From NCBI RefSeq assembly GCF_030817475.1, contig NZ_JAUSZJ010000002.1, positions 3,920,626 through 3,984,625 of the forward strand: a stretch of 64,000 bases of DNA, read 5' to 3'. The notes under the pieces were generated by a model that was given only the letters and a program-made list of their open reading frames with translations, had not been told where the DNA came from and did no database searches. This DNA is from Streptomyces sp. V2I9 (lineage in GTDB: Bacteria > Actinomycetota > Actinomycetes > Streptomycetales > Streptomycetaceae). The position numbers and the translations under genes were made by a program. This document shows, in pieces, positions 8,296 to 16,196 of this stretch. How positions within the stretch are numbered: the first letter of the stretch is position 1; every line of letters begins with the position of its first letter.

Positions 8296-9642
8296 GTGAT
8301 CAGCGCGATTTTCCAAGGGAACCCATGGCTGGTTCCCGCATTTCTTGTCTTCGGTATTTTTCTGAGCTGCTTGATGCTTTATGTTGCTCGGAGGCGGGGC
8401 TTGTCACGGCCTCTGTCAGTGCTTCTCGGGTGGGCTGTTGCAGGAGAACTTGTTGCCACGCTGTATCCGATTCACGCTTCCGCAGGTGCGTCAGGAACTT
8501 GCTGGGTCAACCGAGACCCGTTCACGCCGCTGTTGACTCAGCAGGGCTTGATGAACATTGCGATGTACATTCCGCTCGCCTTCTTTGCCGTCGCCCTGTT
8601 CCGCCGACCTGCCCTCATTTCCGCAAGTTGCATTGTGCTCTCGGCGGCCACTGAACTTACTCAAGCAGTCACTCCGCACATCGGTCGCTCCTGCACCTCC
8701 GAGGATCTCGTGGCCAACAGCCTGGGAGCCGTAATCGGTGCGGCTGTAGCCGCCCTTGTACACAAGGGGAGAGGATCTGATGACGCGCGCTTCAAGATCT
8801 TCAACAAGCAAGATTTCTCTCGGGCGGCCGTAACTCTCCTGGGAGGCGCCGTAGTAGCGCTGATCATCGGATCTATCGCAGTCACTACGGTCCTCACCGA
8901 GGTATCGGAATTGACGCAAGCCAGCTCTACACAGCAGGAGAAAGCCAGAAAGATGGTTAATGAAATCTATGGAGAGAGGGCCAAGATCTCCAGCATTCAG
9001 CACATGAAGGGAGAAGGGGGCCAGGCGGATCAAACCCTTGTTACTCTGGAGGACGGGTTCCTGAATTTCACAGAATCCGGGAATTTTGTCACAGGATCCA
9101 CACTCGCGAAGTCACTGCCAGGCGTAGAGAATCAGCGGCTGAAATCAGACGATGATGCGATTCAACAGGCCGAATCATTCGTTCGAGGTAGGTTCCCCTG
9201 GGCTCTCGCAGGGAGTCAGCCGATGGTAGACCCGACAGCGCCAGGAACTGGACAAAAAACTGTTGGGTGGCGAAAGCGAGTAGAGGGTGTCCTCATGCCT
9301 ATGCGGATGGACGTCGTAGTTGAACCGGACGGACGGATTTCTGCTTTTACGGGCCGAAATGAACCTGGCCCAGCGACACCTCCAGCTCATGTCCTAACAG
9401 CTGCACAGGCTAGGAAAATTGCCACGGAGAAGGTGCCAAGCGGAAAATTTGATAGTTCGGAAATACTTGTACAAAAGAACGAGGCGGGAGGCTGGGAGAC
9501 GCGCTGGGCAGTCAATTTCATGCTCCCGCCTGTAGAGTCCACTGCGGAAGAAGTCCCTGTTGGCCAGCAAGTGGCGTCGGTAATGATCCATGCAAATACA
9601 GGAACGGTTATAGACGTCAACTACGGAGAAATTCCTAACTGA
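8296..9642 (+). CDS. VanZ-domain membrane protein with large extracytoplasmic C-terminal domain
   Basis: A 448-residue protein. Residues 1-160 form a VanZ-like domain: several membrane helices (LVPAFLVFGIFLSCLML, LLGWAVAGELVATLYPI, IAMYIPLAFFAVALF) with the family's NPFTPLLTQQGLMNIAMYIPL and STEDLVANSLGAVIG-like segments. Another helix lies at about 175-200 (AAVTLLGGAVVALIIGSIAV). The remaining 240 residues are soluble, probably outside the cell, and include a PepSY-like pattern (AARKIATEKVP ... ARWAVNF-like, then VMIHANTGTVIDV). GTG 8296 follows GAGG. VanZ proteins can raise teicoplanin or lipoglycopeptide tolerance, but this long fusion is not a standard VanZ. Low GC, same islet as the preceding gene. 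Confidence 0.8.
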   Translation: MISAIFQGNPWLVPAFLVFGIFLSCLMLYVARRRGLSRPLSVLLGWAVAGELVATLYPIHASAGASGTCWVNRDPFTPLLTQQGLMNIAMYIPLAFFAVALFRRPALISASCIVLSAATELTQAVTPHIGRSCTSEDLVANSLGAVIGAAVAALVHKGRGSDDARFKIFNKQDFSRAAVTLLGGAVVALIIGSIAVTTVLTEVSELTQASSTQQEKARKMVNEIYGERAKISSIQHMKGEGGQADQTLVTLEDGFLNFTESGNFVTGSTLAKSLPGVENQRLKSDDDAIQQAESFVRGRFPWALAGSQPMVDPTAPGTGQKTVGWRKRVEGVLMPMRMDVVVEPDGRISAFTGRNEPGPATPPAHVLTAAQARKIATEKVPSGKFDSSEILVQKNEAGGWETRWAVNFMLPPVESTAEEVPVGQQVASVMIHANTGTVIDVNYGEIPN

Positions 9643-9993
9643 AGGAGTGCGATGCGGAATGGCCACGGCTGAAGGTTCGCAAAGCACTCGGGAAGAGTTC
9701 CGTGGGTGAGTGGGCCATCAGGTTGACGACGTGACTATCGAACACCGACGATCATTTTGATGACCTGGGGGCGGCCTTCGAGCGGGAAAGCCCGTTGCCA
9801 GGAGCGCGAGTTGGGGGCGCCGAGGGCCGCCCGTTCGGCCTGACGCCGTTACTTGCGGGGTGGCTGGCCGAGCATCGGCCGCTAACTGGCACGGTCTGAT
9901 TACGGCAGCTCAGGTGATGGCGCTCCTTGTAACGCTCAGTGAGCCTCTTCGAGTTGGTCCCCGATCGGGTGATGGGCCGTGAAGTGCAACGAG

Positions 9994-10055
9994 CGAGGCC
10001 CCCGGGCTGTTGATCGAGATGTCTGACGTCTCCATCACGTTGCTCGGGGGCCTCG
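9994..10055 (+). promoter_or_regulatory. Leader hairpin in IS copy 3
   Basis: CGAGGCCCCCG (9994-10004) pairs perfectly with CGGGGGCCTCG (10045-10055). The TTG start codon follows immediately at 10056. The G-rich right arm would serve as ribosome site and be hidden by the stem. Confidence 0.65.
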
Positions 10056-10816
10056 TTGGTCGTCCATCCTGCCGCACTTGACCTGCCGCATGCACTCGTG
10101 GAGTGGGTCACCATGCTGATCGTCACCCGTGAGGGCGACCGGCGCTGCAAGCTCCGTCCGTCCCAGCGCGCGATGGTGGCACTGGTGTACCTGCGCGAAC
10201 ACACCACTCTCGCGAAGATCGCCGCCGGGTTCGGGATCAGCGAGTCCACCGCCCACGCATACACCAGCGCGGTCGTCGACCTGCTCGCCGCCCGTGCACC
10301 GGGCCTGCTGAAGACGCTGCGCGAGCACGAACCCGACTTCGTCCTGCTCGACGGTACCCTCGCCGAGTGCGACCGGGTCGGCGACGGCCGGGCCGACCAC
10401 TCCCACAAACACCGGCGCCATGGTGTGGCCATGGTGTGAACGTGCAGGTCGTCACCGACCCCGGCGGCCGGCTGCTGTGGCTCTCGCCCGCCCTGCCGGA
10501 CCGCGCCCATGACCTGACCGCGGCCCGCACCCACCGGATCATCCGGATCTGCGAGCGCCAGGGCGTTCCCATCCTGGCCGATCTCGCCTACCAGGGCGCC
10601 GGCCCGTGGCTGACCACCGGCATCAAACGCCGGCCCCTGCAGGAACTCACCCCCACCGAAAAGACCCTCAATCAAGCACTGGCCGCAGCACGAGCGCCCG
10701 TCGAACGCGGCGTCGCGAGGTTGAAGTCCTGGCGGATCTTCCGCAGGTCCCGATGCAGCCCCAACCGCATGACGTCAATCGCCAAGGCCATCCTCACACC
10801 GGAGCGGCAACGCTGA
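10056..10816 (+). pseudogene. IS5-family (DDE_Tnp_4) transposase, copy 3, broken by an 11-bp duplication
   Basis: The frame from TTG 10056 matches the other copies up to HKHRRHGV and then stops at 10439. The cause is visible: GCCATGGTGTG occurs twice in tandem (10417-10427 and 10428-10438). Removing one copy restores HGVNVQVVTDP and the frame continues to the normal end at 10816. The segment with the second catalytic Asp reads ILADLAYQGAG. This is a dead gene unless the duplication collapses. Confidence 0.9.
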
Positions 10817-10863
10817 AGAAGCTCACTCACCGCTATCCGGGTGTGTTCGGTGAGAGAGGGTTC

Positions 10864-11766
10864 ATGCGCATGCTGACGAAGAAGATCAGGTTCGTTGCCG
10901 TCGCTCTGGGGGTGGTGGCCGGGGCGCTGATGGCTTCGGCTGGCCCGGGGGCGCCGGTCTCGCAAGCGGCGACACCTGCGGACGGTGCCGCCGCCGCGGC
11001 GTCGCGCATCTACGGCGTCGAGATCGTCAAGGAGGGCGGTGGGGTCGGCGACCTGCAGACCCAGAGTGTCCGCTGTCCGCAGCGCAAGGTCCCGATCGGC
11101 GGAGGCGCCGAGGCCGACTTCGGCCACACCCCTTGGGGCCACGACATCCAACTCGTCAGCAGCGCCCCGCTGATGGAGAGCGGTCAGCCCGTCGGCTGGA
11201 GGGCGTCCGCCGTGAAGTTCGTCTCCCCCGGCATGACCCTGACGACCTATGCCGTCTGCGCCTACCCGCTCAGCGGCTATCGGATCGTTCGGAATCCCGT
11301 CACGCCGTCCCCCTACGGCAAGCTGACCACGTTGTCGTGTCCGGCCGGAAAGGTCGCCCTGGGCGGAGGCGGCGAGGCCATCGGGGCCGACTCCTGGCTG
11401 AGCAAGTCGTACCCCACTCCGGTCAGTGGCACCTCCCAGCCCACGCAGTGGGCACTCGGTACCGCCGGATGGGACACGACCACCGCCGTGGTCCACGCGG
11501 TCTGCACCGACCCCGTCCACGCCCTGACCGTCACCCGCTTCAACGCCGCCTCCGAAAGCCCCTACGGCGGCCTGCTCACCTGCCCCGCCGGGACCGTCGT
11601 CGCCGGTGGAGGCGCGTCGGCCAACGGGCCTGCCGCCAGCCTCATCTCCAGCCGCCCCGCCAAGGCGTCCGAAACCGGCTCCCGCGACGGCTGGTGGGCC
11701 CAGGGAAGTGACAACCTGCAGAGTTCCCACATCGACCTCTACGTCATGTGCACCGAGCCCGTCTAG
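10864..11766 (+). CDS. Secreted protein with three related repeats
   Basis: A 300-residue protein with a signal peptide (KKIRFVAVALGVVAGALMASA, cleavage probably near SQAA). The mature part has three related units of roughly 80-90 residues. Each opens with a Cys-Pro pair and a GGG turn: RCPQRKVPIGGGAEA, LSCPAGKVALGGGGEA, LTCPAGTVVAGGGASA. Each closes with a second Cys near AVCAYPLSGY, AVCTDPVHAL or MCTEPV, suggesting one disulfide per unit. ATG 10864 (or 10870) follows GAGAGAGG. The gene begins only 35 bp after the right end of IS copy 3. Function unknown; this pattern occurs in exported actinomycete proteins of unknown role. Confidence 0.8.
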   Translation: MRMLTKKIRFVAVALGVVAGALMASAGPGAPVSQAATPADGAAAAASRIYGVEIVKEGGGVGDLQTQSVRCPQRKVPIGGGAEADFGHTPWGHDIQLVSSAPLMESGQPVGWRASAVKFVSPGMTLTTYAVCAYPLSGYRIVRNPVTPSPYGKLTTLSCPAGKVALGGGGEAIGADSWLSKSYPTPVSGTSQPTQWALGTAGWDTTTAVVHAVCTDPVHALTVTRFNAASESPYGGLLTCPAGTVVAGGGASANGPAASLISSRPAKASETGSRDGWWAQGSDNLQSSHIDLYVMCTEPV

Positions 11767-11958
11767 GGCGGGTGCCGGGGGTGATCGGTTCGCGGGCGCA
11801 CCCTCGAGGTCGTGCGTGACCCGACGGGCCGTGTCGCCCGGCGTACGTGCAACTGGCGCACGTTGAACCTGATTTCGCCGGGCCGTACCGGCCGATGGCC
11901 GAGTACGGCCCGCAACGTGAGCGGCTGCCCCAGCCCGTAGCCCAGCGGAGCCGGACGA

Positions 11959-12597
11959 GGGAAGGCCCCCGCGTGCGCGGGGACGACTGTCAGCTTCTCT
12001 GCGCGTGGTCGGCGGAGAGGGGACCACCCCCGCGTGCGCGGGGATTACACGGGGCGCAGCTCGACGGGGCCGGCGGTCGGGGGACCACCCCCGCACGCGC
12101 GGGGACCACGTGCCCGTCGTCCGACTCCGTCACGTCGTAGACGGACCACCCCCGCACGCGCGGGGACCACCGGTGCAGTGCGTGGTGGTGCTCATGAATC
12201 TCCGGACCACCCCCGCACGCGCGGGGACCACCAGGTCGTCCTGGACCGCGCGTTGCGCGACATCGGACCACCCCCGCACGCGCGGGGACCACTCACCCTT
12301 CGCGGCTGCGGCCTCCGCCGACTCCGGACCACCCCCGCACGCGCGGGGACCACTGGTAGGCGCGCGGCACCCCCGGATAGACGCTCGGACCACCCCCGCA
12401 CGCGCGGGGACCACTTCTCGCGCTCGGCGATGGAGGCCAGGTCCACCGGACCACCCCCGCACGCGCGGGGACCACGTCGCCCAGTACAAAAACGAACCCC
12501 GGGTCGACGGACCACCCCCGCACGCGCGGGGACCACCCGAAAGGGGGCCAACTATGAACCTGGACAAGCGGACCACCCCCGCACGCGCGGGGACCAC
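11959..12597 (-). CRISPR. Type I-E CRISPR array, 11 repeats, no adjacent cas genes
   Basis: Repeats of 29 bp start at 11959, 12020, 12081, 12142, 12203, 12264, 12325, 12386, 12447, 12508 and 12569, exactly 61 bp apart, giving ten 32-bp spacers. On the minus strand the repeat starts GTGGTCCCCGCGCGTGCGGG, a type I-E style repeat with the CCCCGC/GCGGGG hairpin. The repeats at 11959 and 12020 are degenerate, which marks the old, leader-distal end, so the leader and promoter are on the right and transcription runs leftward. No cas gene is recognisable in the window. It could be served by a Cascade locus elsewhere. Confidence 0.97.
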
Positions 12598-13097
12598 CCT
12601 TCGTGACCTGCGGGTCTATCGGGCGGAGAGGCTGTTTTTGCTTACTTCTTGAGAACCGGACATATGTGATCTTCTGTTTCAAGTGGTCATCTTCGAGGAA
12701 GTGGCTCAGCAGATCCCCATTCTGCCTTCCTGTTGGCGCGCGAGGGGCCCAGATCCACCCATCCTGTTGTCCCCCTACGGCGACCGCAATCCCGGCTGTT
12801 CCGGTCCCTGAGGTCAGCTCCCCATCGTGCTGCTCGGTCCGAAGGTGGACCCCGACCGGTAGCACTTCCGATGGGCTCGGGCCGCTGCCCTGTGGCACTT
12901 TCGGGCAGCTTTCGGTTCGGCTTCCTGGGGGACGACCGCGTGGCCGGTGTGCGGCGAGACTTCGACGCGTCAACTTCGGCCGCCCATCAGCCGGGGGTTG
13001 GGGCCAAGGCGCAGTCATCGTGCGGCCGACGGTCAGCGCTTCCCTGCGCGCCCCTCCCGGTCGGCCGTCCCCGTGTTCGGCACAGGAGCAACCACGC
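12598..13097. other. CRISPR leader and gap before the acyltransferase gene
   Basis: The first 80 or so bases right of the last repeat are relatively AT-rich (CTGTTTTTGCTTACTTCTTG on the plus strand), as expected of a leftward CRISPR leader. From about 12680 to 12880 the minus strand has an open frame with protein-like composition but no start or family I recognise. The rest up to the AGGAG site at 13084-13088 shows nothing else. Confidence 0.55.
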
Positions 13098-14399
13098 ATG
13101 CCCGCGCCCGTCGCAACCGTCCCCCGCCCGCCTCGTACAGCCAGGAAGGTTCGGCCATGGTCAAGATGGGCGCGATGGGCGCGATGGGCGCGATGGACGC
13201 GGCGGGCGAGAGAGGCGCGGCCCTGCGGCCCGTACGGCGACGGGCGGCTGGCCGCCATCGACGGTCTGCGGCTGCTGGCGGCGATAGCCGTGGCCGCCTA
13301 CCACTTCGTGGGCACCCCGACGCGTGACTTCTGGGGCACCGACACCGCCCACGATCTGAACGCCGTCGCGCCCACCCTCCACCCCGTCAGCGGTTACGGC
13401 TGGCTCGGGGTCGAGGCGTTCTTCCTGATCAGCGGCTTCGTCATCTGCATGTCATGCTGGGGCCGTTCCCCGGCGCAGTTCGCGGTATCCCGCATCGCCC
13501 GGCTCTTCCCCGTCTACTGGGCCGTGGTCCTGCTCATCGTCGCGGTCGGTATCGCCGCCACGCTCGCCGGTCAGCGGTGGGGCGCCCCCACGGACCTGCG
13601 GACGACCCTCGCCAACCTCACGATGATCCCGAGCGCTCTCGGCGTCCCCTTCACCGCCGGCGTGGCCTGGACCCTCTGGGTGGAAGCCCGCTTCTACCTG
13701 CTCATGGGCGGCCTGCTGCTGATCGGACTGACCTACCGGCGCGTCATCGCCTTCGGGTTCCTCTGGCTCACCCTCGCCGCCCTGGGCCGCGAACGGGACT
13801 CCGCCGTCCTCGACGCCGTCCTCCTCGGTGAGTACGCCGGACTCTTCGTGGCCGGCATCGCGGTGTACCTGATGTACCGCTACGGGCCGAACCTGCTGCT
13901 GTGGCTGCTGCTCGGGTTCGCCTGGTGCTACGCCCTCACCGTCCTCAACGACCGCGTCGTCGCCCACCCCGGAACCAGTTGGGCCGTCAGCGCGGCAGTC
14001 CTCACCGGCTGCCTCGGACTGCTCCTCCTGGCCGGTCCCGGACCCCTCCGTCGCCTGCGGTGGCGTCCCCTCGTCTACGCGGGCGCCCTGACCTACCCGT
14101 TCTACCTCGTCCATCAGAGCCTCGGCGTCCCCGTCACCCGCGGCATCCTGGAGAACGTCCCCGGAATCGGCCTGCTCTCCTCGATCGCCCTCGGTCTGAC
14201 CCTCTGCATGCTGCTCGCCGCCGCGCTGGAACGCTTCGTCGACCGCAAGCTCGGCCGGCGCTTCCGCCACCACCTCACGGCCGCCCTGAAAGCCGACGAA
14301 CGAGGCCGCGGAGGTGGTGAGTCGAGCGCGGCGGGGCGTGAGTCCGACGCGTCCGCCGAGCGGGGGCGCGCCGAGCTAGCGGGGGTGGGAGGGCCCTGA
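13098..14399 (+). CDS. Acyltransferase family 3 membrane protein
   Basis: A 433-residue polytopic protein. The acyltransferase-3 signature is clear: IDGLRLLAAIAVAAYHF with the conserved His, then GWLGVEAFFLISGFVI, SRIARLFPVYWAVVL and TLWVEARFYLLMGGLLL. About ten membrane helices follow. Such proteins move acyl groups onto sugars, lipids or antibiotics at the membrane. ATG 13098 lies eight bases after AGGAG. The first 50 residues are unusual: a 9-nt repeat near 13166-13200 encodes WARWARWARW. The C-terminal tail is charged and probably cytoplasmic. Confidence 0.88.
   Translation: MPAPVATVPRPPRTARKVRPWSRWARWARWARWTRRAREARPCGPYGDGRLAAIDGLRLLAAIAVAAYHFVGTPTRDFWGTDTAHDLNAVAPTLHPVSGYGWLGVEAFFLISGFVICMSCWGRSPAQFAVSRIARLFPVYWAVVLLIVAVGIAATLAGQRWGAPTDLRTTLANLTMIPSALGVPFTAGVAWTLWVEARFYLLMGGLLLIGLTYRRVIAFGFLWLTLAALGRERDSAVLDAVLLGEYAGLFVAGIAVYLMYRYGPNLLLWLLLGFAWCYALTVLNDRVVAHPGTSWAVSAAVLTGCLGLLLLAGPGPLRRLRWRPLVYAGALTYPFYLVHQSLGVPVTRGILENVPGIGLLSSIALGLTLCMLLAAALERFVDRKLGRRFRHHLTAALKADERGRGGGESSAAGRESDASAERGRAELAGVGGP
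13166..13200 (+). repeat. 9-bp tandem repeat inside the acyltransferase gene
   Basis: GATGGGCGC is repeated three times, followed by a fourth unit with one change. In the gene's frame it encodes a (Trp-Ala-Arg)n run. In-frame length variation between strains is likely. Confidence 0.8.
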
Positions 14400-14544
14400 C
14401 CCGTGGTTGGGGGGCCCTGCCCCGTACGGCAGGGGCGGCGGGACGGCAGGGGCGGCGGGCGGCGGGCGCGCGCGGGGGAGGTGTTCGGGCCGCCTTCGTC
14501 AGTCCCGCTCCGCCACCCGTGGTCGAGCGTGCGGGCCGCGTCCG

Positions 14545-15273
14545 TCAGCCCCGCTCCACCACCCGCGGGCGCGCGAAGTCCGTGTTGTCCACGATCGCGT
14601 CCATCCTCGGCAGCGGGTCGACCTCCGCCAGGTACAGCCGTTCCGCCACCAGGTAGCGGTCGCGGTGGATCGACTCCGCGTCCGAGCCCGCCCAATTCCG
14701 GTCGCGTACCGCACCCCGGCGTACGGAGAGTTCGGCGTCCACGTCCAGCCAGATGCGGAAGTCCCAGTACGCGTCGATCTCCGGGCGGAACGCGAATACG
14801 CCGTCCACGATCAGGACCGCGTCCGGGGTGAGCGGGGTCGTCTCCGTCGCATGGGACTGCTGCGTCAGCGGGTCGATCGAACACAGCGCGCACGCCTCCG
14901 CCTCCGGTGAGCGGAACGGGTCCAGGAGGAGGCGCCTGGCCGCGTCGTAGTCGTACACGTTGCGGTAGTAGCCTGCCCCCGACTCCCGGTCGTACAGATG
15001 GCGGTCCTTCCACGGGTTCTTGAAGTCGTCCAGCGTGGCCCGGAACACCGGTCGGCCCGACTCCGTTATGCGCGAGGCCAGTTCGTGCCCGAAGCTCGTC
15101 TTCCCCGACGCCGTGAAACCGTCGACGCCGACGAGGAGGCGGCCCGCGCCGAGGGCCAGGACGCGCTCGGCGAGTGCCGCGACCAGGGCGCTGCGTTCGG
15201 CCGACGCCGGGGCGGGGCACGGCTGTTGCCAGGTCGAGGGCGAGTGGCGTACGGCGGCGTCAGAGGGTCCCAT
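14545..15273 (-). CDS. Uridine kinase-like P-loop protein
   Basis: A 242-residue P-loop protein of the uridine kinase/phosphoribulokinase group. Walker A reads GVDGFTASGKTSFG at about residues 43-56, followed by RATLDDFKNPWKDRHLYDR, the substrate-binding DDF motif of this family, and VLIVDGVFAFRPEI, the Walker B region. The start at ATG 15273 is inside the end of the upstream regulator gene (14-bp overlap) and follows GAGG at a good distance. The two are therefore translationally coupled. Substrate unknown, presumably a nucleoside or sugar alcohol. Confidence 0.88.
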   Translation of the reverse strand: MGPSDAAVRHSPSTWQQPCPAPASAERSALVAALAERVLALGAGRLLVGVDGFTASGKTSFGHELASRITESGRPVFRATLDDFKNPWKDRHLYDRESGAGYYRNVYDYDAARRLLLDPFRSPEAEACALCSIDPLTQQSHATETTPLTPDAVLIVDGVFAFRPEIDAYWDFRIWLDVDAELSVRRGAVRDRNWAGSDAESIHRDRYLVAERLYLAEVDPLPRMDAIVDNTDFARPRVVERG

Positions 15274-15910
15274 CGGCCGATCCTCGCAGAGGTTCCTGGC
15301 GGGCCCGCAGGTGGGCCCGTTCGCCCTGGTGGCCGAAGAGGACGAGGAGTTCCACCGTCCGGTCGTCGTCGGGGCCGAGCCAGTGCGGGACGTGGGTGTC
15401 GAACTCTGCCGCCTCACCCGGCTTCAGCACCAGCGTCCGGTCGCCCAGGATCAGCCGCAGCCGTCCGGCCAGGACGTACAGCCACTCGAAGCCCTCGTGG
15501 GTCCGCAGCGTAGGTTCCGTGCCCGCCGGACTCGGCCGGATCAGCAGTTTGTGCGCCTGCACCCCGCCCGGCCGGCTCAGCGGTACGTACGTGAGCCCGT
15601 CCCGCGTCACCGGGCGGAGGTGGATGCGCGGGTCCCCGGTGCGGGGTGCGCCCACCAGCTCGTCCAGCGGGACCGCATGCACCTCCGCCAGCGGCAGCAG
15701 CAGCTCCAGCGTCGGCTTGCGCGTGCCGCCTTCCAGGCGGGACAGGGTGCTCTCGTTGATCCCGGTCCGCTCCGCCAGCTCGGCCAGCGTCATCCCGTGC
15801 CGCCTCCGCAGTTCGCGCAGACGGGGGCCCACCGCCGCGAGCACATCGGCCCGGTCCCGCGAGGCGAAGTCCGGATTCGGTTGCTCCCCTGTGTTCGCGT
15901 CGTCTCCCAT
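15260..15910 (-). CDS. XRE-family regulator with C-terminal cupin domain
   Basis: A 216-residue protein. The helix-turn-helix (LRELRRRHGMTLAELAERTG, then INESTLSRLEGGTRKPTLE) lies at about residues 30-85. A cupin domain occupies about 120-205 (HEGFEWLYVLAGRLRLILGD, then LKPGEAAEFDTHVPHWLG). Proteins of this type bind a small ligand in the cupin and regulate nearby genes. Here the coupled uridine-kinase-like gene and the divergent methyltransferase are the obvious candidates. ATG 15910 is chosen because it fits the family's usual start; the long upstream frame is low-complexity repeat. Confidence 0.9.
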   Translation of the reverse strand: MGDDANTGEQPNPDFASRDRADVLAAVGPRLRELRRRHGMTLAELAERTGINESTLSRLEGGTRKPTLELLLPLAEVHAVPLDELVGAPRTGDPRIHLRPVTRDGLTYVPLSRPGGVQAHKLLIRPSPAGTEPTLRTHEGFEWLYVLAGRLRLILGDRTLVLKPGEAAEFDTHVPHWLGPDDDRTVELLVLFGHQGERAHLRARQEPLRGSADGTL

Positions 15911-15997
15911 GCGCCCCAGGTTGCCGAAACGGCATGGGAGCTTGCAAGAGCGGCCGGGCGCGGCGCACGGTCGTCCGGAAGGCGGGAAGTCCCCTGC

Positions 15998-16148
15998 GGA
16001 GCCGGAGCCGGAGCCGGAGCCGGGACCGGGACCGGGCCGGAACCTGAGCCAGGAACCGGCGCCGGGAGCCGAGCCGGGCCGGGCCCTGAGCCGGGCCGGG
16101 AACGGAGCCCGGAACCGGCACCCGGAACCGGTGCCTGAGCCGGGGCCG
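15998..16148. repeat. GGAGCC/GGACC-type low-complexity repeat
   Basis: A run of degenerate 6-bp units (GGAGCC, GGACCG, GAGCCG) fills the gap between the divergent regulator and methyltransferase genes. It gives long open frames on both strands that are repeat artefacts. Any promoters for the two genes must lie at its edges. Confidence 0.75.
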
Positions 16149-16196
16149 TAGCCGGGGTCACGCCCGCCGCCACACGAAAGCGACAAGGGGACCGTC

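Larger units (their letters stand above)
9937..10828 (+). mobile_element. DDE_Tnp_4-type insertion sequence, copy 3 (defective)
   Basis: Ends CAGTGAGCCTCTTCGAG (left) and, inverted, GAGTGAGCTTCTTCAG (right) match each other with few differences. About 892 bp, same orientation as copies 1 and 2. Its transposase is frameshifted. With copy 2 it brackets the low-GC islet. Confidence 0.75.

Noticed and set aside
9643..9936. Gene between the VanZ gene and IS copy 3
   Set aside because: Frames here are short or run into the IS antisense strand; no domain or ribosome site.
5238..10828. A composite transposon formed by the three IS copies
   Set aside because: The copies are diverged, copy 3 is broken and no outer target duplication is visible, so movement as a unit cannot be supported.
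12005..12606. Long open frames on both strands across 12.0-12.6 kb
   Set aside because: They are CRISPR repeats read as protein (PPPHARGP-type runs at a 61-bp period).
13161..13382. Minus-strand Arg-Pro-Ser repeat protein opposite the acyltransferase start
   Set aside because: Produced by the same 9-bp DNA repeat read on the other strand.
15998..16148. Repeat protein encoded by the GGAGCC run
   Set aside because: The repeat is open in several frames on both strands, with no ribosome site, and lies between divergent genes.
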